From Lachnospiraceae bacterium (lineage in GTDB: Bacteria > Bacillota > Clostridia > Lachnospirales > Lachnospiraceae), in assembly GCA_902363555.1 (NCBI GenBank), contig CABJAM010000009.1, positions 62,001 to 126,000 on the forward strand: a stretch of DNA of 64,000 bases. The letters are read 5' to 3'. Under the pieces are notes generated by a model. It was not told the DNA's origin and ran no database searches. It saw nothing but the letters and a program-made list of their open reading frames with translations. A program made the translations under genes and the position numbers. Shown in pieces: positions 50,104-58,700 of this stretch; the stretch's first letter is position 1, and each line of letters starts with the position of its first letter.

Positions 50104-50256
50104 ATGGGCCTGACAAAGGATTTGCAGAAGAAGCTCACTCTGGCGGTATACGATCATAAGGATATGACAAAGCGGGCCAATCAGCTACGCAAGTCATTTA
50201 AGGAAATTGAAAAGACGCTGGATTCCTGGGGAAAACCCAAGACCGACAAAAAATAA
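50104..50256 (+). CDS. 50-residue basic protein, unknown
   Basis: A short gene with GGGGTGAT 5 bases before its ATG. The 50-residue product is basic and helical, with heptad-like Leu/Ile spacing (L-T-K-D-L-Q-K-K-L-T and S-F-K-E-I-E-K-T-L-D), without hydrophobic segments. No family recognised. It lies between the dispersed palindrome and a large hairpin terminator, so it forms its own short transcription unit or the end of the trmB unit. Confidence 0.6.
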   Translation: MGLTKDLQKKLTLAVYDHKDMTKRANQLRKSFKEIEKTLDSWGKPKTDKK

Positions 50257-50312
50257 CCGGCGGTGGGAGCTCAGTTGTAAGTGTTCATAGGGAAATAAAA
50301 ACTTTCATATAG

Positions 50313-50407
50313 AAAAACAAACCGGCGTTAGTGCAGTGCTCGGCGATTGTGTTGTCCTTAAAAGGAACTTAACAATCGTCGACTGCATAACGGCCGGTTT
50401 GTTTTTT
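50313..50407. terminator. Large structured bidirectional terminator
   Basis: AAAAACAAACCGG pairs with CCGGTTTGTTTTT; inside it GTTAGTGCAGT/ACTGCATAAC and CGATTGT/ACAATCG give a long branched hairpin, with T-runs on both strands. It is longer than usual for a terminator. Confidence 0.75.
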
Positions 50408-50430
50408 GCAAAATATAGTGTCTTACGACC

Positions 50431-50457
50431 AACAGTTCGGCGCCTCTGAACGGTTAT
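50431..50457. repeat. Dispersed palindrome copy
   Basis: AACAGTTC, centre GGCGCCTCT, GAACGGTTAT; two changes to the consensus. It lies just past the AI-2E family gene's stop. Confidence 0.75.
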
Positions 50458-50472
50458 CCTCTGGGCCGCCTG

Positions 50473-51840
50473 CTATTTTTTATGCCATTTTTTTATACGC
50501 TCAGAAAAGGGAACCTTGGGCGTCTCCGGTTTATCCGGAAGGGCCTCCAGTGTTGCGGTCACTTCGGGCGGGAGCTGCCGCTTCCGGAGGAAAAATTCCA
50601 CCAGTGTATTGAGAAGGTAGGCGATAACCGCAGTGATCGGAACACCCAGGAACATACCCACAACGCCGGCGGCGTAACCGCCCACGGTAATGGCAAAAAT
50701 GATCCAGATCGGCTGAAGACCGGTGGAATCGCCAAGGATCTTGGGGCCCAGGATGCTGCCGTCAAACTGCTGAAGGACGAAGATCATAATAACAAAGATC
50801 AATGCCTTCTGGGGGCTGATGATCAGCAGGATAATGCCGCCGGGCACCGCGCCGATGAATGGTCCGAAGTAGGGGATCATGTTGGTAATGCCGACGATAA
50901 CACTGATAAGCACCGCATAGGGGATTTGTAACAGGCACATCAGCACAAAGCACAGGATGCCGATGATCAGTGAATCGATGGCTTTGCCAATAATATACGC
51001 GCTGAATATTTCATTACATTTCTTGATAATATCAATGATCTTGCGCGCCGTCTGCTGTGAGAACAATGCGTAGATCACACGCTTGATCGCCCGGAGCAGA
51101 TTGGCCTTATCCCACATCAGATAGCAGGAAATAACAAAGGCCAGAACGATGTTGATGATCCAGCTAATGATGGAAAGACCGGCATTATAGATCATCGGAA
51201 CGACACTGCTCATAATGCCCTGAACATATTCAAACATGTTCGGCAGGTTTTCATTGACAAACTGCTGGATGGCCTCCAGATTCATATTGGGATGTTCCCT
51301 TATAAAATCATTGAGACCGTTTTCCACGCCGGTATACATGCTGGGTGCCTGACGGATCAGCTCCAGTATACTGGCTCCGATCTGTGGAATGACAAAGGTC
51401 AGCACAAGGGCAATGAAGCCGATAAGTACGATGTAGGCCAGAATCAGGGAGAGCAGCCGGTGAACACTGATCAGCCGTCCGCGAAGCAGCCGGTCCAACA
51501 CCCGGTCGATCCTGCGTATGAGCGGATTGATGAAATAAGCAATCAAAAACGCAATCAAAAACGGCGTCAGCATGCTGAATACTTCGGATATCCGGGCCCG
51601 CGTGGCCTGCCAGTTGTTGGTAAACTTAAAAATTAATAAGCATACGCAAAAGGTGATGATGCCGTAAATACAGATCGTAAAATACTTTCGGTTGGCCTGG
51701 AAGCGGCCGCTTTTACGCGCCACTTTGGGGGTGGCGTCAGCCTGCGCTGCGCTTTTAAAATCGGCTGCACCTGGGGCGCCGGCTTCATCGGGCATGTTTG
51801 GTGCGCGTCCGGTGTTGTTGGGGTTTGTTTCTGTGTTCAT
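50473..51840 (-). CDS. AI-2E family transporter (putative permease)
   Basis: 455 residues: a 55-residue hydrophilic N-terminus, then about eight membrane segments in the family's order, with P-F-L-I-A-F-L-I-A-Y-F-I-N-P-L near residue 100, and later I-V-G-I-T-N-M-I-P-Y-F-G-P-F-I-G-A-V-P-G, the strongest family signature. Members export autoinducer-2-like or act as Na+/H+ antiporters; the substrate here is unknown. The start at 51840 is supported by A-G-A-G-G-like bases and no better site. A hairpin sits in the presumed leader. Confidence 0.9.
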   Translation of the reverse strand: MNTETNPNNTGRAPNMPDEAGAPGAADFKSAAQADATPKVARKSGRFQANRKYFTICIYGIITFCVCLLIFKFTNNWQATRARISEVFSMLTPFLIAFLIAYFINPLIRRIDRVLDRLLRGRLISVHRLLSLILAYIVLIGFIALVLTFVIPQIGASILELIRQAPSMYTGVENGLNDFIREHPNMNLEAIQQFVNENLPNMFEYVQGIMSSVVPMIYNAGLSIISWIINIVLAFVISCYLMWDKANLLRAIKRVIYALFSQQTARKIIDIIKKCNEIFSAYIIGKAIDSLIIGILCFVLMCLLQIPYAVLISVIVGITNMIPYFGPFIGAVPGGIILLIISPQKALIFVIMIFVLQQFDGSILGPKILGDSTGLQPIWIIFAITVGGYAAGVVGMFLGVPITAVIAYLLNTLVEFFLRKRQLPPEVTATLEALPDKPETPKVPFSERIKKWHKK

Positions 51841-51860
51841 TGGATAACCTCTTTCTATGC

Positions 51861-51901
51861 GGGGAGAGCCTTGCACTTTTGGACCAGCCGTGCAGCTCCC
51901 C
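51861..51901 (-). promoter_or_regulatory. Leader hairpin of AI-2E family gene
   Basis: GGGGAG/CTCCCC and TGCAC/GTGCA stems, 21 bases before the start codon on the minus strand. It may affect translation; no riboswitch class recognised. Confidence 0.4.
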
Positions 51902-52137
51902 ATGTTCTTAATATAGATTATACGCACTTTGTGTGGGTGAATACAAGTGCGATTTTCAATAAAGTGAAAAGTTTACGAAAAGTTAATGATTTTAGAATAT
52001 CCGTAAGAACCATAACGGTTTGGTAAAATATGGTCGATTGCCGTAAAAATAGCTTTTCAAGCCGCTTTAAAGGGCGTATACTGTATAGTAGCACCCTTTT
52101 ACATAGGGCCGATTATGATGGTGCAAGGAGGAGCATT

Positions 52138-53598
52138 ATGAAAATGAAAAGCTTATTGAAGGTGGCGGGGATCATCGCTGCGGCAGGACTTCTTTTGGCC
52201 GGCTGCGGTTCTTCGACGAAGGTGAAGCTGGACCCTGATAATCCGGTGACTGTGACGGTATGGCACTATTATAATGGTATGCAGCAGGCTGCCTTTGACG
52301 AACTGGTTGATGAGTTTAATAATACCGTAGGGCATGAGAAGGGCATATTTGTCAATGGCCACAGTCAGGGAAAGGTGGAGGAGCTGGAGGCTACCGTACA
52401 GGCGTCGATCAATAAGGAAGTCGGCAGCGAGGATATCCCCAATATTTTTTCATCCTATGCGGACACGGCTTATGCCGTGGAAAAGATGGGGCTGCTGGCC
52501 GATCTCTCAGAATATATGAGTAAGGATGAGCTGGATACATACGTGGATTCTTTCGTTGAGGAGGGGCGCATCGGCGTCAATGGCGAGCTGAAAATTTTCC
52601 CCACAGCAAAGAGCAGTGAAGTCTTTATGATGAATAAAAATGTCTGGGATGTGTTCAGCCAGGAAGCCGGCGTGAGCATTGACGACCTGAATACGATGGA
52701 GGGTCTTGTTGAAGTGGCCCGGAAATATTATGAATGGACCGACGCCAAAACGCCGGATATACCCAATGATGGAAAAGCGTTTTACGGCAGAGATGCCCTG
52801 GCAAATCTTTTCATCATCGGCTCCAAGCAGTTGGGTAAGGATATATTTGCCGTGGAAAATGGCAAGGTCACCCTGAATGTGGATAAGGATATAATGAAAC
52901 GTATATGGGATTGCTATTATGTGCCATTTGTAAATGGATATTTTGGTGCATATGGCCGTTTTCGTTCCGATGACCTGAAGATTGGCCAGATTATAGCATT
53001 TACCGGTTCATCCACCTCCTCCATGTATTTTCCTACTGAAGTGGAGATTGGCGATACTAAGGAACCGATCGAGGCCATAACGCTGCCAACGCCGATTTTT
53101 GAGGGCGGAGAAAACTATGCGGTCCAGCAGGGCGCAGGGATGGTTGTGACCAAGGGAACAAAGGAGCAGGAGTACGCTTCGATTGAATTTCTTAAATGGT
53201 TCACACAAAAAGAAAATAACATGAAGTTTGCATGTACCTCCGGGTATCTGCCTGTTCAAAAGGAGGCCTGCAGCCAGGAAGTTCTGGATGAATTTATTGA
53301 AACATCCGGGATGGATATCTCATCGAAAACTTACGATGGACTGCTTACCGGCTTTGATACGATCAATAACGGTCATTTGTATACTAACAAAGCTTTTGAT
53401 AATGGCACCAGCGCCAGGAAGGTACTGGAGTACAATCTTGCGGATAAGGCTGCGGCGGACCGGGCTGCAGTGGAGGAAAGCCTCGGACAGGGTATGACCC
53501 TGGAGGAAGCCGTTGCTCCGTTTATCAGCGATGAAGCCTTTAACCAATGGTTCGATTCATTTAATGCGGCATTGGAAGATGCTGTTGCAGGGAAGTAA
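52138..53598 (+). CDS. Extracellular solute-binding lipoprotein
   Basis: 486 residues. The lipoprotein signal ends L-L-L-A-G-C-G-S-S. The mature part has the family 1 binding-protein start V-T-V-T-V-W-H-Y-Y-N-G, W-T-D-A, and F-L-K-W-F-T-Q-K-E-N-N near 380, typical for sugar-binding ABC proteins. No ABC permease or ATPase gene is nearby. Instead a hybrid histidine kinase starts 3 bases after the stop, so the lipoprotein may present its ligand to the kinase's extracellular domain. ATG 52138 follows AAGGAGGAG. Confidence 0.92.
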   Translation: MKMKSLLKVAGIIAAAGLLLAGCGSSTKVKLDPDNPVTVTVWHYYNGMQQAAFDELVDEFNNTVGHEKGIFVNGHSQGKVEELEATVQASINKEVGSEDIPNIFSSYADTAYAVEKMGLLADLSEYMSKDELDTYVDSFVEEGRIGVNGELKIFPTAKSSEVFMMNKNVWDVFSQEAGVSIDDLNTMEGLVEVARKYYEWTDAKTPDIPNDGKAFYGRDALANLFIIGSKQLGKDIFAVENGKVTLNVDKDIMKRIWDCYYVPFVNGYFGAYGRFRSDDLKIGQIIAFTGSSTSSMYFPTEVEIGDTKEPIEAITLPTPIFEGGENYAVQQGAGMVVTKGTKEQEYASIEFLKWFTQKENNMKFACTSGYLPVQKEACSQEVLDEFIETSGMDISSKTYDGLLTGFDTINNGHLYTNKAFDNGTSARKVLEYNLADKAAADRAAVEESLGQGMTLEEAVAPFISDEAFNQWFDSFNAALEDAVAGK

Positions 53599-53601
53599 TT
53601 T

Positions 53602-56600
53602 ATGAAGAAAAAAAGGACTATTTTCAAACTGTTTCTAATTCCATTGATGATCATAATGCTGATCCAGGCGCTTTTATCGTTGGGAACGATGATATTCAGC
53701 GGCACCACCAGGCTTCTGGATCAGTATCTTGTCAGCATGCTCAATCAGACGGTTGAAAATCGTAAAATTCTTCTTGAAAATAATATGACACAGCTCTGGT
53801 CCAATGTTGCCGAGGAGGAGGCTGCGGCCTCAGAAGCGCTGGAGCGGTTGCTGGCAAAGCGGAATATATCCGTATCCGAATTTCTTGCCAGTGAGAATGC
53901 TCAAAATGCACTTCTGGAATCCCTTTTGGACCAGTGCCTTTATATGCTGCGCAAAAATTCCGTGACCGGCGCTTTTATTATATTAGCCAACGATCAACTG
54001 GAGAATGGGGCCGGGGAATGCAAAGGGATTTATTTCAGGGATTCCGACCCCAGCGTCAATCCCGGCGATTATTCGGATATACTGCTGGAGCGGGGAAGTA
54101 CGAAATTTTCTACGGCTTTGAATATACCTCTGGATACGACGTGGACGACAAATTTTGAATTTGGCAATGATACCTCTGACGGTTTTTTCTGCGATGTATA
54201 CAATGCAGCTGTCGAAAGACCGGAGCTGGGCTATAAAAATCTGGGCTGCTGGAGCGCGCCTTTTTATCTGGGTGGCAACGTAAGGAGCAGCGGTTACAGG
54301 ATGATATCGTATACCATACCGTTGATCACCGAAGACGGTGAGGTCTACGGCGTGCTGGGGATTGAGCTGTCTGAGGCTTACCTCAAGGATTTTCTACCTT
54401 TCAGGGAGCTTAATGACACAAGCAGTTATGTGCTGGCTCAGGCCGAACCGGATGGAACGTGGCGGCCGATTTTGGCCACAGGAACGGTCATTGGCGACGC
54501 AAAATCTTCGGACCGTATTTCGCTTAGTGAAACGAAATATTCCAATCTTTATGAGCTCAGCGGTTCTATCCGGGATGAAGCATTTGCCACAGTGAAAACG
54601 CTGCGGCTGTACAATACCAATACGCCATTTTCCGACCGGGAATGGATATTGGCGGGTGTACAGCGTGAGGGTACTCTGTTTGGCGTGGGCCGGACGATCC
54701 TGCGGAATATGACACTGGCGATCGTCGTATCGCTTGTTTTTGGCGTTCTCTGTGTCAGCATTATCGTGCGTTACGTGACGCGCCCCATCCACCGGCTTGT
54801 GGAGTGTATCCGGCAAAGTTCCCAGACACGGCTTGCGCCATTTGAAACAAGCAATATACTGGAGGTGGATGAGCTGCACGACGTCATTGAAAATCTGACG
54901 GATATGCAAAGAGCCGCCGAGTATGATCTGATGGAGGAAAAGGAGCGTTACCGCATTGCCCTCCAAAGCACGACAGATATGCTGTTTTCCTATGACGTGG
55001 CGGCGGATGAAATGACGGTCTATAACGTGGCTTCGGATAAAAAACCGGAGGAGAGCGAACAGGTCCGCCGGCATGTGCTCGATGGTATCGGCGAAACCGG
55101 TCTGCTTTATCCGGACGACGCACCCGCTTTTTTTAATGTGCTTAAAAACGAAGCCGCGGAGGATGTGCAGCTTGTTTTTCGTGCGAAACTAAACGATCAT
55201 AGTGAATTTCAGTGGATGGAGCTCAAGGCACATTCCATTCGCGATCTGAACCATCATCGTGTGAAGGTACTGGGGAGTATCCGCAATATCCATGAGCAGA
55301 AGCTGGATGAGCTGGAGCGCCAGCGCCGCATGCGCTACGATCCGGTGACCGGTTTATATGAACACAGCTACGGCCAGTCAATCCTTCGGCCGATCGTGAA
55401 TCAGAACCGCCCGGGCAGTCTTGTTATGGCGGATATGGATAATTTCCGTGAGCTCAATGAGCGCTATGGCATGGTCTTTGGCGATGCGGTTCTGGAATCG
55501 GCGGCCCGGCTGCTGCGTGAGCTGTGTAAGGAACAGATTCCTTCCGGGGAAGCCAGTGATGCTCCGGAATGGGTGGGTGTACGTATGGGCGGTGACGAGC
55601 TGCTGCTCTGGCTGGCTGGATTTTCGGCGCAGGAGGCTGCCCGATTTATGGCGCGATATGGTGAGCGGATGGAGAGCCTGTACCCGGGGCTGGAATTTTC
55701 TCTGCATTTTTCCTGCGGCATCAGTTACTGCCCGGGCGAATGTGCAGACAGGGATACATCGGACTTATATGCGAAAAAGATACATCATGCCCGTCAGGCT
55801 CTGGCAATCGCCAAGACGCGCCAGGGCGCCGGAACAGTTATTTATACCGGCACCCGGGAGCAGCTTGAGGAATGTGATGGCCGGGAGCTTGCTATTAATG
55901 AAATCAGCAGCCTGAATATAACGACGCTGAATATTGTCTCCACGGTATTCAACTTTTTTGATAAGAGTACGGATATTTCCAATATCATGCCGGTGCTGCT
56001 AGATAAGCTGGGGCATTTTTATCACGCCTCAGATATTAGTATAATTACCGCGGATTATGATTTCGGTACCTTTTACATAAGCAATCAGTGGCATCTGGAC
56101 GGGAAGCGCCGCGCGAAGAACAGCGTTACGCGGATGGAACATGATAAATTTGAAATGACCATGGAATATATTGGCCGCGGTATCTGCGAGTTTTCAGCGG
56201 AAACCGTAAGCTTTGCCCAATTTGTGGTCTTTATGGGGATTTATCCGGATTCCCGTGGCGTGATTATCCCGCTTTATGATAACGGCCAGTGTGTTGGCGC
56301 GATAACCTTTGCGATGCCTGCGGATCAGCCATTCTGGACGGAGACAGAACGCCATGATATGGCGGAAGTGACAAAGATCATCGAGACGAACCTGAACCGG
56401 GAAAAATATGACCTGGCAAGTCAGGCCAAGAGTGAATTTTTGTCAAGGATGTCCCATGAAATAAGAACGCCTATGAATGCGATCATCGGCATGACAGAAA
56501 TTGCCCAGCGGGAAAAGACTGATCCGTTGAAAGTGGAGGACTGTCTTATAAAGATTACCCGTTCCTCCCAATACCTGCTCAGTCTGATCAATGATATTTT

Positions 56601-57543
56601 GGATATGTCCAAGATTGAAAGCGGCAAGATGAAGCTGGATATTATCAATTTCTCGTTGGAAAGCATGGTGGATGCCATACAGAATATGGTTTACCCCCAG
56701 GCTAAGCAGAAAAATATAACGTTTACTGTGGATTGCCAGAATGGCGGGGAATGGTTTTGCGGTGATAATCTGCGGATCAGCCAGGTACTTGTCAACCTTC
56801 TTGGCAATGCGGTGAAGTTTTCGCCCGAGGGCGGCAGGGTGATGCTCTATATCAGCCAGAAGCCTCAGGATGAAACCCATACAGCACTGTATTTTTCTGT
56901 GCGGGATAACGGTATCGGTGTATCCAGGGAGGATGCGGAGCGCATTTTCAATTCCTTTGAACAGGCCGAATCCGGAACGACAAGAAACTACGGCGGCACA
57001 GGTCTGGGGCTGGCGATCAGCGACCGCCTTATCCGCATGATGGGCGGAAAGATCGATCTGGACAGTGTGGTGGGTCAGGGAAGTGATTTCCATTTTACAC
57101 TCGTCCTGGAGAATGGTTATGCTGAAAATAAAACGGACCGCAGCGATGTGACTGTGGACTTTACAGGGCGCCGGGTGCTCCTTGTGGAGGACAATGAGCT
57201 TAATACGGAGATCGCCCGGACCCTTCTTGAAATGGAAGGCTTTGTGGTGGAAACCGCGCTCAACGGGCAGGAGGCTGTGGATGATTTTGCGGCCCATGAC
57301 CCAGGCTACTATGATGTGATTTTGATGGATATTCAGATGCCGGTGATGGATGGCCTTGAGGCGACCAGGCAGATCCGTAAGCTGGAGCGGCCGGATGCCC
57401 GGACTGTGCCGATCGTGGCCATGACGGCCAATGCTTTTGACGAGGATATGAAGAAGTCCATCGAGAGCGGAATGAATGGGCATGTGGCTAAGCCGGTGGA
57501 TATTGAGACGTTGCTGGGGGTTATTGGGAAGATTATTGGGTAG
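53602..57543 (+). CDS. Hybrid histidine kinase with GGDEF and receiver domains
   Basis: 1313 residues. TM1 about 9-31, extracellular dCACHE-like sensor 35-365, TM2 about 372-395, HAMP (about 395-445), PAS (450-575), GGDEF (585-740, G663-G-D-E-L, so likely an active cyclase), GAF-like (770-935), HisKA with phospho-acceptor H952 (S-H-E-I-R-T-P-M-N), HATPase with N-A-V-K-F-S-P, D-N-G-I-G-V and G-G-T-G-L-G-L-A-I, and a receiver with D1243 (L-M-D-I-Q-M-P-V-M-D-G). One protein thus joins c-di-GMP synthesis to phosphorelay. No separate response regulator or HPt gene lies near. It is coupled to the upstream binding lipoprotein. Confidence 0.93.
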   Translation: MKKKRTIFKLFLIPLMIIMLIQALLSLGTMIFSGTTRLLDQYLVSMLNQTVENRKILLENNMTQLWSNVAEEEAAASEALERLLAKRNISVSEFLASENAQNALLESLLDQCLYMLRKNSVTGAFIILANDQLENGAGECKGIYFRDSDPSVNPGDYSDILLERGSTKFSTALNIPLDTTWTTNFEFGNDTSDGFFCDVYNAAVERPELGYKNLGCWSAPFYLGGNVRSSGYRMISYTIPLITEDGEVYGVLGIELSEAYLKDFLPFRELNDTSSYVLAQAEPDGTWRPILATGTVIGDAKSSDRISLSETKYSNLYELSGSIRDEAFATVKTLRLYNTNTPFSDREWILAGVQREGTLFGVGRTILRNMTLAIVVSLVFGVLCVSIIVRYVTRPIHRLVECIRQSSQTRLAPFETSNILEVDELHDVIENLTDMQRAAEYDLMEEKERYRIALQSTTDMLFSYDVAADEMTVYNVASDKKPEESEQVRRHVLDGIGETGLLYPDDAPAFFNVLKNEAAEDVQLVFRAKLNDHSEFQWMELKAHSIRDLNHHRVKVLGSIRNIHEQKLDELERQRRMRYDPVTGLYEHSYGQSILRPIVNQNRPGSLVMADMDNFRELNERYGMVFGDAVLESAARLLRELCKEQIPSGEASDAPEWVGVRMGGDELLLWLAGFSAQEAARFMARYGERMESLYPGLEFSLHFSCGISYCPGECADRDTSDLYAKKIHHARQALAIAKTRQGAGTVIYTGTREQLEECDGRELAINEISSLNITTLNIVSTVFNFFDKSTDISNIMPVLLDKLGHFYHASDISIITADYDFGTFYISNQWHLDGKRRAKNSVTRMEHDKFEMTMEYIGRGICEFSAETVSFAQFVVFMGIYPDSRGVIIPLYDNGQCVGAITFAMPADQPFWTETERHDMAEVTKIIETNLNREKYDLASQAKSEFLSRMSHEIRTPMNAIIGMTEIAQREKTDPLKVEDCLIKITRSSQYLLSLINDILDMSKIESGKMKLDIINFSLESMVDAIQNMVYPQAKQKNITFTVDCQNGGEWFCGDNLRISQVLVNLLGNAVKFSPEGGRVMLYISQKPQDETHTALYFSVRDNGIGVSREDAERIFNSFEQAESGTTRNYGGTGLGLAISDRLIRMMGGKIDLDSVVGQGSDFHFTLVLENGYAENKTDRSDVTVDFTGRRVLLVEDNELNTEIARTLLEMEGFVVETALNGQEAVDDFAAHDPGYYDVILMDIQMPVMDGLEATRQIRKLERPDARTVPIVAMTANAFDEDMKKSIESGMNGHVAKPVDIETLLGVIGKIIG

Positions 57544-57743
57544 GTGGTGGAACGCGGGGCCTTCGGCCCCCATTTCCGGCCACGACGCCTACCTTGCTGT
57601 GTGTTGCTTAGTACGAAAGGAGGCACCGCGGCCGGACGCGGCGGACGAACACGCCCTGTGCGGGGTACCTTTTTGTTTTTACAGAAGAATATTATGGGCC
57701 GTCCTTTCATAGGATGTACAAACATGTGGAATGGGTACGGGCT

Positions 57744-58262
57744 ATGATGGCAGCGATTTCGGCATATGTTTTGCCGGTTGTGGTGATTTTGATTGTGGGC
57801 TACGGCTTTATTTGCCGGATCAAGGTGTATGATGCTTTTGTGGAGGGCGCCAAGGATGGTCTGAAGATCGTGTCGGATATCCTTCCAACGCTGGCCGGGC
57901 TGATGCTGGCTGTGGGAGTGCTCCGGGCGTCCTCGGCCTTTGATATTCTGGGGCGGGTTTTACAGCCTCTGCTTGATAAGCTGCATATGGCGGTGGAGGT
58001 GTTTACGCTGATGATCGTAAAGATGTTTTCATCCTCCGCATCCACCGGCCTTTTACTGGATATTTTCAAAAAATACGGCACAGATTCGTACAGCGGGCTT
58101 GTGGCTTCGCTGGTGCTGTCCAGTACGGAAACGATCTTTTATACGATGTCGATTTACTTTATGACCGCAAAGGTGACGAAAACCCGATATACCCTGGCCG
58201 GGGCGCTGCTGGCAACGGCGGCGGGTACGGGGGCGAGTATGATTTTGGCGCTGCTGATGTGA
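57744..58262 (+). CDS. spmB: Spore maturation protein B
   Basis: 172 residues, normal SpmB length. Hydrophobic, with Y-V-L-P-V-V-V-I-L-I-V-G-Y-G, Y-D-A-F-V-E-G-A-K-D-G-L-K-I, and the Gate-domain block S-S-S-A-S-T-G-L-L-L-D-I-F-K-K-Y-G and V-L-S-S-T-E-T-I-F-Y-T. SpmB is needed for spore core dehydration and cortex maturation. The usual partner spmA is not adjacent. The start could be ATG 57744, 57747 or 57714; none has a strong site, so this is by homology. Confidence 0.85.
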   Translation: MMAAISAYVLPVVVILIVGYGFICRIKVYDAFVEGAKDGLKIVSDILPTLAGLMLAVGVLRASSAFDILGRVLQPLLDKLHMAVEVFTLMIVKMFSSSASTGLLLDIFKKYGTDSYSGLVASLVLSSTETIFYTMSIYFMTAKVTKTRYTLAGALLATAAGTGASMILALLM

Positions 58263-58295
58263 TGGAACCGATGATGGGAAATGGGGTGGAAGTTT

Positions 58296-58529
58296 TTGAG
58301 TTTATTTCGCAGGAACAGAAAAGTTAAAGTGGCCAGTTATCCTTTTGACCGAAAGCTTCATAAACCGGTAGTATATTCCAGTATATGTACCGGGGAGAAG
58401 CGGGCCGGATTTGAGTGGATCGCGGACGGCAGGTTTGAGGAAATTATGTGTATCCGCCGGCCGGAGGACATGGAAGCGTTTATGGAGGCCTATGGGCTTA
58501 CGGCGGCGGAGATCGAGACGAAGTATTAG
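58296..58529 (+). CDS. Small conserved hypothetical protein
   Basis: 77 residues. It starts S-L-F-R-R-N-R-K-V-K, then Y-P-F-D-R-K-L-H-K-P-V-V and S-I-C-T-G-E-K-R-A-G-F, ending A-A-E-I-E-T-K-Y. Similar proteins in Lachnospiraceae are often mislabelled aspartate dehydrogenase; no such domain is visible. TTG 58296 is preferred with GGGGTGG 6 bases upstream; ATG 58281 would also be open. It follows spmB by 33 bases. Confidence 0.65.
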   Translation: MSLFRRNRKVKVASYPFDRKLHKPVVYSSICTGEKRAGFEWIADGRFEEIMCIRRPEDMEAFMEAYGLTAAEIETKY

Positions 58530-58606
58530 GCTTTCGTATATAGTGATGATTGGGCCGTCAGGCACAATCATATCCGTTTAAGGAAGGAATAGAATGGTTT
58601 TATGTG

Positions 58607-58652
58607 AAAGCCCCGGATGCCACAATGTATCATTGCGGTGTCCGGGGCTTTT
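58607..58652. terminator. Bidirectional terminator between convergent genes
   Basis: AAAGCCCCGGA/TCCGGGGCTTT plus an inner GCCACAATG/CATTGCGGT stem, with T-runs on both strands. Confidence 0.85.
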
Positions 58653-58700
58653 GCTTGGAAATCAATGCGTTAAATTGGGAAGTCTGTTCCTGGTTTGTGG

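Noticed and set aside
56443..57573. 376-codon frame antisense to the hybrid kinase
   Set aside because: Shadow of the HisKA/HATPase/receiver coding region, without start signals.
57544..57747. Possible small gene between kinase and spmB
   Set aside because: Overlapping frames without ribosome binding site or conserved pattern.
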